Origin: Actinomyces sp.
GTDB lineage: Bacteria > Actinomycetota > Actinomycetes > Actinomycetales > Actinomycetaceae
Assembly: GCF_029851875.1 (NCBI RefSeq)
Contig: NZ_JARKVC010000032.1
Location: 18,709-82,708 of the forward strand
Direction of reading: 5' to 3'
DNA: 64,000 nucleotides
Shown here: piece by piece, positions 48,582 to 59,000 of the stretch
Layout of the letters: each line of letters starts with the position of its first letter
Position numbering within the stretch: position 1 is the stretch's first letter
Program-made: the position numbers and the translations under genes
The notes under the pieces: generated by a model
What the model saw: only the letters and a program-made list of their open reading frames with translations
The model's database searches: none
What the model was told of the DNA's origin: nothing

Positions 48582-49489
48582 GACTGCTCCTCCTTGTGGC
48601 TGCGTCCGGTGCGCACAAAGTCACCGCGCTCCCCCGTCAGCGACGGGAAGGAGCTGAGGAGCCGCTTGGTGTACTCCTCCTGGGGACGGGTGTAGAGCTC
48701 GACGGCGTCCGCCAGCTCGATGACCACGCCCTTGCGCATGACGGCGATCCGGTCAGAGATCTCCAGCAGAAGGGGCAGGTCATGGGTGATGAAGATGACG
48801 GCAAAGCCAAGCTCGGCGCGCAGCCGTGAGATCTCCTGGAGGATCTCTCGCTGGACCACGACGTCCAGGGCGGTGGTCGGCTCGTCCATGATGAGGATCT
48901 GGGGCTCCAGCGCCAGGGCCATGGCGATCATGACACGCTGGCGCATGCCGCCCGACAGCTCGTGGGGGTAGGCCTCCAGCCGGTTGCGGTCCACTCCCAC
49001 GCTCTCCAGCAGGTCCCCGCAGCGGGCCAGTCGCTCGGCCCTGCTCATCTCAGGACGGTGGGTGGTCAGCACGTCACCGAGCTGGGTCTTGATCTTGAGG
49101 ACCGGGTTGAGGGAGTTCATCGCTCCCTGGAAGACCATGGCCACCTTGTCCCAGCGCACGGCCCTCAGGTCCGCACCGGTGAGGGCGGTGAGGTCAATGT
49201 CGTACCCCTCACGGGAGTGGAAGACGGCAGAGCCGGCGACACGGCGTGCAGGGTCCTTGAGGAGCTGGATCGCCCCGTAGGCGAGGGTGGACTTTCCGCA
49301 ACCCGACTCCCCGGCCAGACCGAGGATCTCGCCGCGGTGGAGCGTCAGGCTGACGTCCTTGACCGCGTGGACGGGAGGATCGACGTCGTAGTCGATACTC
49401 ATGTGCTCGATGGTGAGCACCGGTGGGCGCCCGGGAGCCGAGCCGCCGGTGGCCTGGGCGTGAGTGCCTGGCTGGTGTGTGGGGGTCAT
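48578..49489 (-). CDS. Oligopeptide/dipeptide-type ABC transporter ATP-binding protein (first ATPase; start ATG 49489)
   Basis: GLAGESGCGKSTLAYGAIQLL; ELSGGMRQRVMIAMALALEPQILIMDEPTTALDVVVQ. Confidence 0.9.
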   Translation of the reverse strand: MTPTHQPGTHAQATGGSAPGRPPVLTIEHMSIDYDVDPPVHAVKDVSLTLHRGEILGLAGESGCGKSTLAYGAIQLLKDPARRVAGSAVFHSREGYDIDLTALTGADLRAVRWDKVAMVFQGAMNSLNPVLKIKTQLGDVLTTHRPEMSRAERLARCGDLLESVGVDRNRLEAYPHELSGGMRQRVMIAMALALEPQILIMDEPTTALDVVVQREILQEISRLRAELGFAVIFITHDLPLLLEISDRIAVMRKGVVIELADAVELYTRPQEEYTKRLLSSFPSLTGERGDFVRTGRSHKEEQS

Positions 49490-50463
49490 GCGAGCGCCTC
49501 CTGCTTCTGGCGGGCACGGCGAGACTCCACCTTCTGGCGGGCCCGACGGCGTTTCCTGGCGTCCGTGGCAGCGCGTAGCCTGGGGTTGATGGTCTCGTCG
49601 ATCGAGTAGTTGATCATGGACAGCGCTGCTCCGAACGCGGCGAGCATGAGGCCGGGCGGAATGAACCACCACCAGGCGCCCAGCCGCAGGGCCAGGCCGT
49701 TTTGTGCGTAGTAGAGCATCGTGCCCCAGGTGAAGGAGCCTGAGGCGCCCAGGCCCAGGAAGGCCAGTCCGGCCTCGCCCAGGATCCCGGCGATGATGGC
49801 ACCCACAACCTGGGAAGCCAGCAGCGGGATGAGGTTGGGCAGGATCTCGACGGTCAGGATGCGCCAGGTCTTCTCTCCGCTCACGCGAGCGGCCAGCACG
49901 TAGTCACGGCTGCGCACGGACAGGGTGACGCCTCGCAGCACCCGGGCTGATCCCGCCCAGGAGGTCAGCGACAGGATGAACGCCACGAGCCACACGCTCT
50001 TCTTGGGCACGTAGCCGGAGATGATGATGACCAGGGGCAGGCCTGGGATGACCAGCATGACGTTGGTGAACAGGGAGAAGAGGTCGTCGACCACGCCGCC
50101 GGCGAAGGCACCGACGACGCCGAAGAAGGCTGAGAGCAGCAACGTCAGGGCACCGACGACAAGGCCTACCAGGAGCGAGCCGCGCGTGGCATAGGCCAGC
50201 TGGGCCAGGACGTCCTGGCCGGTCTGGGTGGTGCCCAGGACGAACTCGCCGCTGGGGGCCGTCATACCGATGTCGCGCACGAGGGAGGGGTCACCGACGA
50301 CGAGAGGACCGATGAGTCCGAACAGGACAGTCAGCGTGACCACGCCACTCCCGATGGCGAGCTTCGGGGTCAGCCGCAGGCGCCGTCGTCGTGAACGACG
50401 TGTGGTGGGCACAGCGCCAGGAGCGCGGGAGGCTGAAGAGGTAGCAGGGCTTTCGTGTGACAT
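49486..50463 (-). CDS. ABC transporter permease (DppC/OppC-type)
   Basis: 325 aa TM protein; LGTTQTGQDVLAQLAYATRGSLLVGLVVG; RVSGEKTWRILTVEILPNLIPLLASQ. Confidence 0.88.
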   Translation of the reverse strand: MSHESPATSSASRAPGAVPTTRRSRRRRLRLTPKLAIGSGVVTLTVLFGLIGPLVVGDPSLVRDIGMTAPSGEFVLGTTQTGQDVLAQLAYATRGSLLVGLVVGALTLLLSAFFGVVGAFAGGVVDDLFSLFTNVMLVIPGLPLVIIISGYVPKKSVWLVAFILSLTSWAGSARVLRGVTLSVRSRDYVLAARVSGEKTWRILTVEILPNLIPLLASQVVGAIIAGILGEAGLAFLGLGASGSFTWGTMLYYAQNGLALRLGAWWWFIPPGLMLAAFGAALSMINYSIDETINPRLRAATDARKRRRARQKVESRRARQKQEALA

Positions 50464-50475
50464 GACGTTTCTCCT

Positions 50476-51465
50476 TCAGCCCCGGGCCCGCGTGCGCGGG
50501 TCGATGACGCCGTAGAGCAGGTCGACGATGAGGTTGGCGCCCAGGACGGACAGGGTGATGACGAGGAAGATGCCCTGCATGAGCGCGTAGTCGTTGTTGT
50601 TGACAGCCTGGTAGAGCGCCGTGCCGATCCCCGGGTAGGAGAAGACCTGCTCGGTGACCAGCGACCCTGCCACGACGAATCCCAGGGAGATCGCGAAGCC
50701 GGAGATCGAGGGCAGGACCGCGTTACGGGCGGCGTACCAGGCGCGGATACGGCGTGGGGTCAGCCCCTTGGCCTCTGCGGTGAGGATGTAGTCCTCGCTC
50801 ATGGTGGAGATCATCATGTTGCGCATCCCCAGCGCCCAGCCGCCGACCGAGGAGATGACGATCGTGACCGCAGGCAGGACGCCGTAGTACAGCACTGACT
50901 TGATGAAGGGCCAGTTGAGGCCGATCTGGGTGCCGTAGACGTCGTAGCCGCCGTGGATGGGGAAGACCCGCCAGGTGGAGGCGAAGAGGAGCAGCAGGAT
51001 GAGCGCCAGCCAGAAGTAGGGAACTGACTGGAGCATGGTGAGCCCCGGGATGATGTTGTCCAGGAAGTGACCGCGCTTCCATCCAGCGGCGGCCCCCAGG
51101 CCCACGCCGAGCAGGAAGGAGATGACGGTCGCCAGGCCTACCAGGCCGATCGTCCAGGGCAGAGTCTGACCGATGACCTGGCTGACCGGCGTCGGGAAGT
51201 AGGCCACGGAGACCCCCAGCTCGCCGTGAGCCAGCTGGGAGAGGTAGTCCAGGTACTGCTGCCACATGGAGGAACCGGTATCCGTGCCCAGCAGGGCCTC
51301 GATGGCCTGGCGGGTGGCGGGGTTGACCTGACCGCGTGCAGCCAGTCGCGAGACCATGATGTCCACGGGGTTGCCTGGTAGCAGGCGGGGAAGGAGGAAG
51401 TTGAGGGTGACGGCTGCCCACAGGGCGATGGCGTAGAACCCAAGCTTTCTCATCAGAAATCGCAT
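50476..51465 (-). CDS. ABC transporter permease (DppB/OppB-type; start likely ATG 51465)
   Basis: MRFLMRKLGFYAIALWAAVTLNFLLPRLLPGNPVD; AEAKGLTPRRIRAWYAARNAVLPSISGFAISLGFVVAGSLVTEQVFSYPGIGTALYQAV. Confidence 0.88.
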   Translation of the reverse strand: MRFLMRKLGFYAIALWAAVTLNFLLPRLLPGNPVDIMVSRLAARGQVNPATRQAIEALLGTDTGSSMWQQYLDYLSQLAHGELGVSVAYFPTPVSQVIGQTLPWTIGLVGLATVISFLLGVGLGAAAGWKRGHFLDNIIPGLTMLQSVPYFWLALILLLLFASTWRVFPIHGGYDVYGTQIGLNWPFIKSVLYYGVLPAVTIVISSVGGWALGMRNMMISTMSEDYILTAEAKGLTPRRIRAWYAARNAVLPSISGFAISLGFVVAGSLVTEQVFSYPGIGTALYQAVNNNDYALMQGIFLVITLSVLGANLIVDLLYGVIDPRTRARG

Positions 51466-51518
51466 CAGTGCGCCTTCCGTGATGTGTGCCAGTGGGACGG
51501 GGGTGCTGGCGAGCAGGC

Positions 51519-53210
51519 TCAGGCAGCCGGCTTGAGGCGCTGGAGGATGATGCCCGAGGACCATCCGCTCCAGGAGGCGGGAAGCGCGTAGGCGTCCTCC
51601 TTGCTGGGCCAGCCCACGTAGCGAGAGGTGTTGAACTCCGTGAGCATGGAGTTGACGTAGATCGGGATGTAGGGGAGGTCCTCAGCCACCTGCTCCTGGA
51701 TGACGGCGTACTGCTTGGCCTTCTCCGCCTCGTCGTCGGTCAGGCTTGCGGCATGTATCGCGGCGTCAACGACCTCGTTGGAGTAGCGGGCGTAGTTGCC
51801 GCCGATGGCGGACTCGCCCACGGGTGCCGTGGAGTCAGTGTGGAGCATCCGCTTGTAGGTGAAGTAGGGGTCGGTGGAGGCGCCCAGGCCCAGGGAGTCC
51901 AGGGATAGCTGGTAGTCCCCGCTCAGCTGCTTCTGGTTCCACTCGTTCCAGGACACCTGTGAGGTCGTCAGCTCGATGCCGGCCTTGGCGAGCTGCTGGA
52001 CCAGGGCGTCGTTGATGGAGATGAAGTCTGACCACCCCGAGACGGTCTGGATGGTCAGGGCCAGACGCTCGCCGTCCTTCTCGCGCACGCCGTCTGCTCC
52101 CTCGACCCAGCCGGCCTCGTCCAGGATCTTCTTGGCGCGCTCCAGGTCCGCGGACTGGGGGACGATGACGTTGTCCTTGTCCGCGATCCACTGGTCGTCG
52201 CGTCCGGGCATCAGCAGAGAGGGCGAGGCCTCTGCGGCGAAGCCGCCGCCGGCCAGCTTGTTGAGCTGGGCACGGTCGATGGCGTAGTAGATCGCCTGGC
52301 GCACGGCCTTGTCTGTCTGGGGGCCGGTGGCGCCGAGCTCTGCGTTGCCGGAGGCGTAGATGCAGGTCGTCATCGAGGGGGTGTTGACGTAGGTCAGATC
52401 CGGGTTGGAGGCGATGATCTGGTCGATTCCCGGCAGGAAGGCGCTCATCCAGTCGACTTGGCCGTCCACCAGCGAGGCCGAGGCGCTGTCAGCGTTCTCC
52501 AGGGAGATGTAGCGGACCTCGGAGACGGCAGGCTTGCCGCCCCAGTACCTCTCGTTGGCAACCAGCGAGTAGGACTGGGCGGACATGGTCTCCAGGACGA
52601 AGGGGCCGGTGCCCACAGGCTTGTCGTTGGTGTAGGTGTCCGGCTCAGCCACGTCCTTCCACAGGTGCTCCGGAAGGATGCCCTGGTTGCCGAGGGTGTC
52701 AGCCTCGGAGGTGAAGGAGGTCTGGGAGAAGGTGAGGATGACGGTGGTGTCATCAGTAGCCTCAGCAGTGGCTGCCAGGCCGGAGGTGTTGAGGGCCGGA
52801 GTCCTCTGGATGAGGTTGAAGGTGAAGGCGACGTCCTTGGCAGTGAACGGCTCACCGTCGGACCAGGTGACACCCTCACGGGTGGTGACGGTGAGCTGGG
52901 TGCCGTCCTCGTTCCACGAGAAGTCGGTGCCAAGCATGGGCTGAGGGTCCTCGCCGGTGACGAGGTTGTAGAAGAAGAGGGTCTCGAAGATCAGGCCGCG
53001 GGTGGGCTGGAGGGCGGTCGGGCTCTGCGGGTTGAAGTTGGCGGTGACGGTGCCGGTGGCGCCGTTGAAGACCGTCAGCACCTCACCGGAGGAGCCCGAG
53101 CCCTGGGAGGAGCCCGAGCCGCCGCAGGCCGCGAGCGCACCCAGGCACGCGGCAGCGGCGGAGGAGACCAGGAACGAGCGGCGGGCGATGGGAGTGGGGA
53201 GCAGCGACAT
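51519..53210 (-). CDS. ABC transporter substrate-binding lipoprotein (SBP_bac_5 family)
   Basis: 563 aa; AACLGALAACGGSG lipobox; VTTREGVTWSDGEPFTAKDVAFTFNLI. Confidence 0.9.
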   Translation of the reverse strand: MSLLPTPIARRSFLVSSAAAACLGALAACGGSGSSQGSGSSGEVLTVFNGATGTVTANFNPQSPTALQPTRGLIFETLFFYNLVTGEDPQPMLGTDFSWNEDGTQLTVTTREGVTWSDGEPFTAKDVAFTFNLIQRTPALNTSGLAATAEATDDTTVILTFSQTSFTSEADTLGNQGILPEHLWKDVAEPDTYTNDKPVGTGPFVLETMSAQSYSLVANERYWGGKPAVSEVRYISLENADSASASLVDGQVDWMSAFLPGIDQIIASNPDLTYVNTPSMTTCIYASGNAELGATGPQTDKAVRQAIYYAIDRAQLNKLAGGGFAAEASPSLLMPGRDDQWIADKDNVIVPQSADLERAKKILDEAGWVEGADGVREKDGERLALTIQTVSGWSDFISINDALVQQLAKAGIELTTSQVSWNEWNQKQLSGDYQLSLDSLGLGASTDPYFTYKRMLHTDSTAPVGESAIGGNYARYSNEVVDAAIHAASLTDDEAEKAKQYAVIQEQVAEDLPYIPIYVNSMLTEFNTSRYVGWPSKEDAYALPASWSGWSSGIILQRLKPAA

Positions 53211-53296
53211 TGCTTGCCTTCTTTCATGGGCGCCGACTGTGGCGCGTGACCGGTAGCTCAGGAGGGGCCCTCCCGGCGACGCCCACTATCTTTGCG

Positions 53297-53310
53297 TACT
53301 TAACTAAGTA
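53297..53310. promoter_or_regulatory. Candidate operator TACTTA-AC-TAAGTA upstream of SBP gene
   Basis: AT-rich 14-nt inverted repeat in otherwise GC-rich DNA, about 90 bp upstream of the 53210 start. Confidence 0.4.
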
Positions 53311-53605
53311 AGTGCAAGAGGTAGAAAGTCCTAGGTCTGGGCTACAGGGCGACCGGGGTGCTGGGGGTACCTGGCTGTCAGGCTGCTGGGGCCATCTTCT
53401 GGCGCCTTGACCTCAGCCATGAACCGATTGCTATCGTGCCTCCACGACGAAGGAGCGTCTGCCAGGCCTCCACACGCACGCTGCCGTGGGCATGCTGCAG
53501 GCACCTCCCCCACGACCACGAGCTGCGCCTGTCACCCCGCCGGTGGCTGGCCGCCCTTCCCCAGGCGCAATGACCACACGCTCCTCCTACAAGACCGGCC
53601 ATCAG

Positions 53606-53650
53606 CGACCGCGGCGTGCCTCCCAGAGCCCGGGAGGCACGCCGCGGTCG
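53606..53650 (-). terminator. Stem-loop downstream of purQ
   Basis: 19-bp perfect inverted repeat CGACCGCGGCGTGCCTCCC / GGGAGGCACGCCGCGGTCG. Confidence 0.75.
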
Positions 53651-53689
53651 TCAACGCGCGCACCGCGAGAACGCGGCGTCACAAGTCTC

Positions 53690-54388
53690 TCAGGCCCCGA
53701 CCAGCGCGCTGATAGCGGACTGGAAGATCCTCAGTCCGTCCACGCCCGTGCGCGGGCCCGCCGCGGAGTCCGGCCCGAAGCCCGGCTCGACGGCGTGCTC
53801 GGGATGCGGCATCAGCCCGACGACGTTGCCGCGCTCGTTGCGCACGCCGGCGATGTCACGCGCCGAGCCGTTGGGGTTGGAACCGGTGTAACGGAAGACC
53901 ACGAGCCCCTCTCCCTCCAGGCGGTCGAGCTCCTCGGGCGAGGCGATGAAGTTGCCCTCACCGTTCTTCATGGGGATGGTGATCTCGTCACCATCCTCGA
54001 AGAGGTTGGTCCACGCCGTTGTCGTGGACTCGACCCGCAGTCCCTGCTCGCGGCAGATGAACTTCTGGTGGTCGTTACGAATGAGAGCGCCAGGCAGCAG
54101 GTGCGCCTCGGCCAGGATCTGGAAGCCGTTGCAGATGCCGAGCACGGGCATGCCCTTGCCGGCTGCCTCAACAACCTCGTCCATGACCGGGGCAAAGCGC
54201 GCGATGGCGCCGCAGCGCAGGTAGTCGCCGTAGGAGAACCCGCCGGGCACCACGACGGCGTCGACGCCGTGGAGGTCGGTGTCCTTGTGCCACAGGGAGA
54301 CCGGCTCGGCACCGGCCAGGCGCACGGCCCGCAGCGCGTCGACGTCGTCGAGCGTGCCGGGGAAGGTGATGACGCCGATGCGGGTCAC
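53690..54388 (-). CDS. purQ: Phosphoribosylformylglycinamidine synthase subunit PurQ
   Basis: [67 protein letters not shown]. Confidence 0.95.
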   Translation of the reverse strand: MTRIGVITFPGTLDDVDALRAVRLAGAEPVSLWHKDTDLHGVDAVVVPGGFSYGDYLRCGAIARFAPVMDEVVEAAGKGMPVLGICNGFQILAEAHLLPGALIRNDHQKFICREQGLRVESTTTAWTNLFEDGDEITIPMKNGEGNFIASPEELDRLEGEGLVVFRYTGSNPNGSARDIAGVRNERGNVVGLMPHPEHAVEPGFGPDSAAGPRTGVDGLRIFQSAISALVGA

Positions 54389-54648
54389 GCCTGGGCCCCC
54401 TCGTCCTCAGCGTGAACGGAGACGACGTCCTCGATGATGGGGTTGGACAGCAGCTTCTCGGCAGCCTCGGCCGCAGCGTCCAGGTGGGCCTGCGTGACCG
54501 TGCCGTCGACCGTCAGCTCGAAGCGACGCCCCTGGCGTACCGCGGTGAACTGGTCGAATCCGAGCCGCGGCAGGCTCCCGACAACTGCCTTGCCCTGGGG
54601 ATCAAGAATCTCGGGCTTGGGCATGACCTCGACGACGATACGTCCCAT
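54385..54648 (-). CDS. purS: Phosphoribosylformylglycinamidine synthase subunit PurS
   Basis: 87 aa; [39 protein letters not shown]. Confidence 0.93.
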   Translation of the reverse strand: MGRIVVEVMPKPEILDPQGKAVVGSLPRLGFDQFTAVRQGRRFELTVDGTVTQAHLDAAAEAAEKLLSNPIIEDVVSVHAEDEGAQA

Positions 54649-54830
54649 CGGTTCTCCTGGGTGCGGGTGGGCGGAAGAGGGTCCGGACCCAGCCTACCCG
54701 GCCAGGTCGGGGCAGGCCCAGCCAGCGGGGCGCCAGGACCAGCGACGACGGCGAGGCCCCTCGCCCGTCACACCTCACCGGGTCCGCAGTCCCTCGGCCC
54801 TCGGCGGCTCCCACTGCCCGCCTACCTGAG

Positions 54831-55748
54831 TCACAGGGCGAGCGGGTGACCGGTCAGGCGCTCGTAGGCCTCGAGGTAACGGGCACGGGTGCGCTCAACG
54901 ACGTCGTCAGGCAGGGCCGGGGGCTGCTGGCCGCTGCCTCGCTGCCAGCCGGAGTCAGGCCCGGTGAGCCAGTCACGCACGAACTGCTTGTCAAAGGAGG
55001 GGGTCACCTGGCCCGGGACCCACTCGTCAGCCGGCCAGAAGCGCGAGGAGTCAGGGGTCAGGACCTCGTCTCCCAGGACCATCTGGCCGTCGGCGTCGCG
55101 ACCGAGCTCGAACTTGGTGTCCGCCAGGATGATCCCGCGCTCGCGCGCGATGTCCGCGGCAGCGCTGTACAGGCGCAGCGTGACCTCGCGCAGCGAGGAG
55201 GCTGTCACCTCCCCCACCATCTCAGCCACACGCTCAAGGCTCACGTTCTCGTCATGATCGCCGAGCTCGGCCTTGGCAGCCGGGGTGAAGACCGGCTCCG
55301 GCAGGCGTGAGGCCTCGGTCAGCCCCTCGGGCAGGGCGACGCCGCACACCGACCCTCCCGCTCGGTACTCCGCCAGTCCCGAGCCGGTGAGGTAGCCGCG
55401 GGCCACGCACTCCACCGGGTACATGTCCAGGCGCTGGCAGATCATGGCACGCCCAACCACCTGCTCGGGCACGTCAAGGGAGACGAGGTGGTTGGGGACG
55501 ATACCTGCCAGCTGCTCGAACCACCAGGCGGACAGGGCAGTAAGGACCTTGCCCTTGTCCGGGACGGGGGTGGACAGGATGTAGTCGTAGGCACTGATGC
55601 GGTCAGAGGCGACGACGAGGAGGACGTCCCGCCCGTCCCACGGGCCACCGGCCGCTGGGACGTAGACGTCCCGGACCTTGCCGGAGGACAGGTGCTGCCA
55701 GCCGGGCAGGGCGGGGGCAGCGGGGATGACAGGCTTGGTCGCGCTCAT
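54831..55748 (-). CDS. purC: Phosphoribosylaminoimidazole-succinocarboxamide synthase
   Basis: [62 protein letters not shown]. Confidence 0.95.
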   Translation of the reverse strand: MSATKPVIPAAPALPGWQHLSSGKVRDVYVPAAGGPWDGRDVLLVVASDRISAYDYILSTPVPDKGKVLTALSAWWFEQLAGIVPNHLVSLDVPEQVVGRAMICQRLDMYPVECVARGYLTGSGLAEYRAGGSVCGVALPEGLTEASRLPEPVFTPAAKAELGDHDENVSLERVAEMVGEVTASSLREVTLRLYSAAADIARERGIILADTKFELGRDADGQMVLGDEVLTPDSSRFWPADEWVPGQVTPSFDKQFVRDWLTGPDSGWQRGSGQQPPALPDDVVERTRARYLEAYERLTGHPLAL

Positions 55749-55821
55749 GGAGCCATCCTAGAGGGCTCCTGTGACACGAGCCCGAGCGCCTCGTGATCCC
55801 ACCTCGTGGACCAGGCCGCAC

Positions 55822-55867
55822 ATGGTCTACACCATTTCGCCGTCTGAGCCTGCGGTGGTCTAGACAA
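55822..55867. promoter_or_regulatory. Two dre-like (DasR/NagR-type) operators upstream of GH84 gene
   Basis: ATGGTCTACACCAT at 55822-55835 and TGGTCTAGACAA at 55856-55867, centres 33 bp apart; each one mismatch from TGGTCTAGACCA. Confidence 0.7.
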
Positions 55868-56002
55868 CCCCCGGCAGCACCGATATGGTGATGCCGGTTC
55901 CGATCACATCACAGAGTCGTCGTATGTGCAACGAAGCCATGCCAGCGCCGACCACTGTGGGAACCGCGCCATACCCACCCCTTCCTTCACTAGGACAGGT
56001 TC

Positions 56003-59000
56003 ATGTCACCTACATCGGCACGACGCAGACGTCCCACCGCCGCGTTCCTCACGTCCTTGATCGCGGTCCTCGGCCTGACCGTCCCTCCGGCCGCAGCGGC
56101 CGAGACCACCGTCCCTATCCACTCTGAGGTGGTAGCCGCCGCGGCAGCCTCCACCCACCCCACCGTCTTCCCGGTCCCCCAGTCACTGACCTGGGACGAC
56201 TCGCAGTCACTGCCCCTGAGCGGCCCGGTCGTCCTTGACGTCGCCAACGGCGACCAGCCCACCGCAGACCTGCTGCGCGGCATCGTCGAGGCCGCGGGCG
56301 GCAGCATCGTCGAGGCGGGGACCGACGGCGCCACCACGATCACGGTGAGCACGGTCCCTGCCGAGCAGCAGGGGGATGACATCTCCCAGGTCCCCGCTCA
56401 CGCCGAGGCCTACCTGCTGACCACCTCCACGCAGCCCAGCCCCACGATCACTATCCAGGGCGCGGACGACCGCGGTGCCTACTACGGCGCCCAGACCCTG
56501 GCCCAGCTCGTCGTCGACGGCAGCGTCACCGGAGCACGCGTGCGCGACTGGCCGCTCATGAGCGTGCGCGGCACCATCGAGGGCTTCTACGGCATCCCGT
56601 GGTCCCACCAGGCCCGCCAGGACATCCTGGCCTGGTCCGGCCCGCACAAGATGAACACCTACATCTACACCCCGAAGGACGACAGGTACCTGCGGGCTGC
56701 CTGGCGTGAGCTCTACCCCGCCGAGGAGCTGGCCGAGCTCAAGGAGCTCGTGGACGAGGCCGCCTCCCACCACGTCGACTTCGTCTTCGCCCTGTCTCCA
56801 GGTAATGACATCTGCTACTCCAAGGACAGTGACTACCAGGCCACGACCGCGAAGCTCGAGCAGCTGCGCAGCATCGGCGTGCGCTCCTTCTACATCGCGC
56901 TGGACGACATCAACCCGACGCTCAACTGCGACGAGGACTGGGACACCTTCCCCAGCCGCGGGCCCTGGACCCAGCTGGCCGACGCGCAGTCCTACTACCT
57001 CAACAAGGTCCAGAACGACTACATCAAGGGCCACCAGCTGCCAGACCTCATGATGGTGCCGACCAACTACAACGGCAACGCGACGGACCCCTTCAAGACC
57101 GCTCAGGGCGAGCGTCTGGACCAGAACATCCGGATGCAGTGGACCGGCATGGGCGTCTTCTCTGACACGATCTCCTCCGCCGAGGTCGTCAAGGCGACGC
57201 AGACCTACAACAACCAGCACATGTTCCTGTGGGACAACTTCCCGGTCAATGACGGCCAGCGCGGCCGTCTCTTCCTCAACCCGCTCACCGGGCGTGACCC
57301 CGAGCTCTACAAGCACCTGGAGGGCTTTACCTCCAACCCGATGATCGAGCCGTACGCGTCCTTCCCCTCGCTGGCCAACTACGGCGACTACACGTGGAAC
57401 GGCCCGGCCTATGACGCCAAGGCCTCCTTCTCGGCTGCTCTGGGTCGCATCGCCGGCGAGGACCCGGCCGTGCGTGCCTCGCTGGACGCCTTCGTCGACC
57501 TCAACCAGTCCTGGGGCCCCTACCGCCAGGACTCCGAGCACGCCCCGGCTCTAAGCGCCGACATCGAGGCCTTCAACGCCGCCCTTGCGGGCCAGGACGA
57601 GGAGGCGCTGACCGGGGCCACCACGACCTTGCGTGACCGCCTGGCACTCATTGCGGACACGCCGAGCTCCCTCAAGAAGCTGGCGGTCACCGGGTTCTAC
57701 GACGACGTCGCCCCGTGGGCCGAGGCCGCCGCGGACTGGGCCCACGCGAGCGAGGAGGCCGTCAACCTGCAACTGGCCCTGCGCTCGGGCGACGGCGAGG
57801 CCGCCACTGCCGCGCTGCTCAAGATGCAGCAGCACGAGCAGGTCGCCTCGACCACCAAGCGGGTCGATGACATGAACTCGAGCTTTGAGTACACCGAGAA
57901 CGCGATCGTGCCGTCCATCGGCGACGGCGTCTTCCAGGGCTTCCTGAGCAGCGCGACCAGGGCCTGGAACGAGTGGCTGGCCCTTCCTGCCGCCCAGGGG
58001 GCGAGCAGCCTGGACATCGCGGGCGTGACGACGACGATGGGCCAGTACGGGGACAACGCGCCGAGCCGTGCCGCTGACGGCGATGACAACACCTTCTGGT
58101 GGTCCAGCTCCAGCCCGTCCGCAGGCTCCTCCCTGACCGTGGACCTCGGCGAGGTCAAGGAGGTCGGCAACGTCGTCATCGAGCAGGGCCGCGCCGCTAA
58201 CCAGACCGGCGACATGATCTACCACGCCGCGGTGGAGGTCTCCTCCGACGGCCAGCAGTGGGAGCGCGTGGGCACCTACGAGAACGCCCCGACCATCGCC
58301 CAGGACCTGCCGGCCGGCACGCAGGCCCGTTACGTCCGCCTGGTCGCGACCGCGGCGAGCAGCAACTGGGTCCAGGTCCGCGAGTTCACGGTGTCCGCTC
58401 CCCTCACGGGTCTGTCCACGACCCTGACGACCGCGGACGGCCACGGCGTCACGGCCGCAGCCGACGCGGACGGCAGCACCTGGCTCCAGGCCGCCTCCCC
58501 GGAGGCCGCCGAGGGCTCGGTGACCCGTGAGTACCCGCAGGCCCTGACAGGCGCCCTCTCCGCCGTCGTCGCAGGCAGTCTCACCGGCACCGTGGAGGTG
58601 CTTGACGCCCAGGGCACGTGGAAGGCGGTCGGCGAGCTCTCTGCGGACCGTGCCTACCAGGTCTTCCCCTTCGAGGGACCAGCCACGGGCGTTCGCGTCT
58701 CCGGCACGGGGGCTTCACCCCTTCCCAGGATCCTGGAGCTCGGCCTTCGTCCCCTGCGCGCTGGGGACGTGGACAAGTCCAGCCTGGAGGCATCGATCAA
58801 GACCGCTGAGGAGGCGAAGGAGACCGTCGCGTACACCAAGGCCTCTGAGAAGGCGAAGGCTGACCTCGACGCCGCCCTGGCCACCGCCAAGGAGGTCGAC
58901 GCCAAGGTAGAGGCCACCCCGCAGGAGGTCGCCGCTGCCAAGGAGGCGCTTGACGCCGCGGTCAAGGCCCTCGACGGCCAGGAGACCCCCTCCGAGCCGA

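Noticed and set aside
56207-57541. 444-aa minus-strand ORF
   Set aside because: Antisense to the GH84 gene; V/D/G-rich, no motifs.
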